Of a stretch of DNA of 6,237 nucleotides, positions 6,135 through 6,237 are shown in pieces; positions within the stretch are counted from its first letter, which is position 1, and each line of letters opens with the position of its first letter. The notes beneath the pieces are model-generated. The model did no database searches. It was not told the origin of the DNA and saw only the letters and a program-made list of their open reading frames with translations. Source of the DNA: Ruminococcus sp. UBA3855 (GTDB lineage Bacteria; Bacillota; Clostridia; Oscillospirales; Ruminococcaceae); the NCBI GenBank assembly GCA_002392545.1, contig DGHF01000090.1, forward strand, positions 305-6,541, written 5' to 3'. Position numbers and translations under genes: made by a program.

Positions 6135-6237
6135 ATGAACAAAACAGAAAATAAGGACCGCCGTGATCTCTACTTGAAAATCAGAGTGAACCGTGAGGAG
6201 CTTGAAGCCATTGACCGCAAATTCCGCAACAGCGGAA
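6135..6237 (+). CDS. mobC: MobC-like plasmid/ICE mobilisation relaxosome protein (partial, 3' end outside window)
   Basis: Only 34 codons are visible: MNKTENKDRRDLYLKIRVNR followed by EELEAIDRKFRNSG. The pattern of a charged start, a short strand with alternating hydrophobic residues (LYLKIRVN), then a helix beginning EELEAIDRKF and ending NSG is typical of the ribbon-helix-helix N-terminus of MobC-type accessory proteins, which bind near oriT and help the relaxase nick the DNA. In Firmicutes integrative elements this gene normally precedes the relaxase gene, which would lie beyond the right edge. Another ribbon-helix-helix regulator cannot be excluded from so short a segment. The upstream inverted repeat at 6069-6086 supports a DNA-binding role at this place. 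Confidence 0.6.
   Translation, partial: MNKTENKDRRDLYLKIRVNREELEAIDRKFRNSG

Overview
The window looks like chromosomal or integrated-element DNA from a low-to-mid GC Clostridia, most likely a Ruminococcus-type member of the Oscillospiraceae. Three things point there: a secreted leucine-rich-repeat protein whose reading frame enters a dockerin-like calcium loop at the window edge, near-consensus sigma-A promoters and AGGAGG-type ribosome binding sites, and an Rpn/PD-(D/E)XK protein and MobC-like start of the kind common in gut and rumen Firmicutes. The genus is an inference, not a proof.

Layout, left to right. Positions 1-2976 (minus strand) are one uninterrupted 992-codon frame that leaves the window at its left edge. 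It encodes a signal peptide, an N-terminal spacer, about 30 BspA-type leucine-rich repeats and the first residues of a dockerin. Positions 2977-3214 are an AT-rich divergent intergenic region. It holds a perfect TTGACA-N17-TATAAT promoter for the LRR gene, an AT-rich hairpin in that gene's leader, and a perfect 9-bp inverted repeat just outside the -35 box. Positions 3215-4915 (plus) encode a 566-residue protein with two tandem Xre-like helix-turn-helix motifs and a large C-terminal region of unknown function. A strong hairpin terminator at 4955-4993 separates it from a convergent gene. Positions 5041-5952 (minus) encode a 303-residue Rpn/PD-(D/E)XK nuclease-family protein, also driven by a perfect consensus promoter. 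Positions 6007-6134 are non-coding and contain a near-perfect 18-bp inverted repeat. From 6135 a plus-strand gene begins that looks like a MobC-type relaxosome accessory protein and is cut by the right edge.

How the parts may work together: the divergent LRR/helix-turn-helix pair suggests a regulator controlling its neighbouring surface-protein gene, with the inverted repeat at 3121-3146 as a candidate operator (inference). The right end looks like the edge of a mobilisation module of an integrative or mobilisable element, with the Rpn-family gene lying next to it. No RNA gene, CRISPR array or complete insertion sequence was seen. No gene-free stretch exceeds 300 bases.
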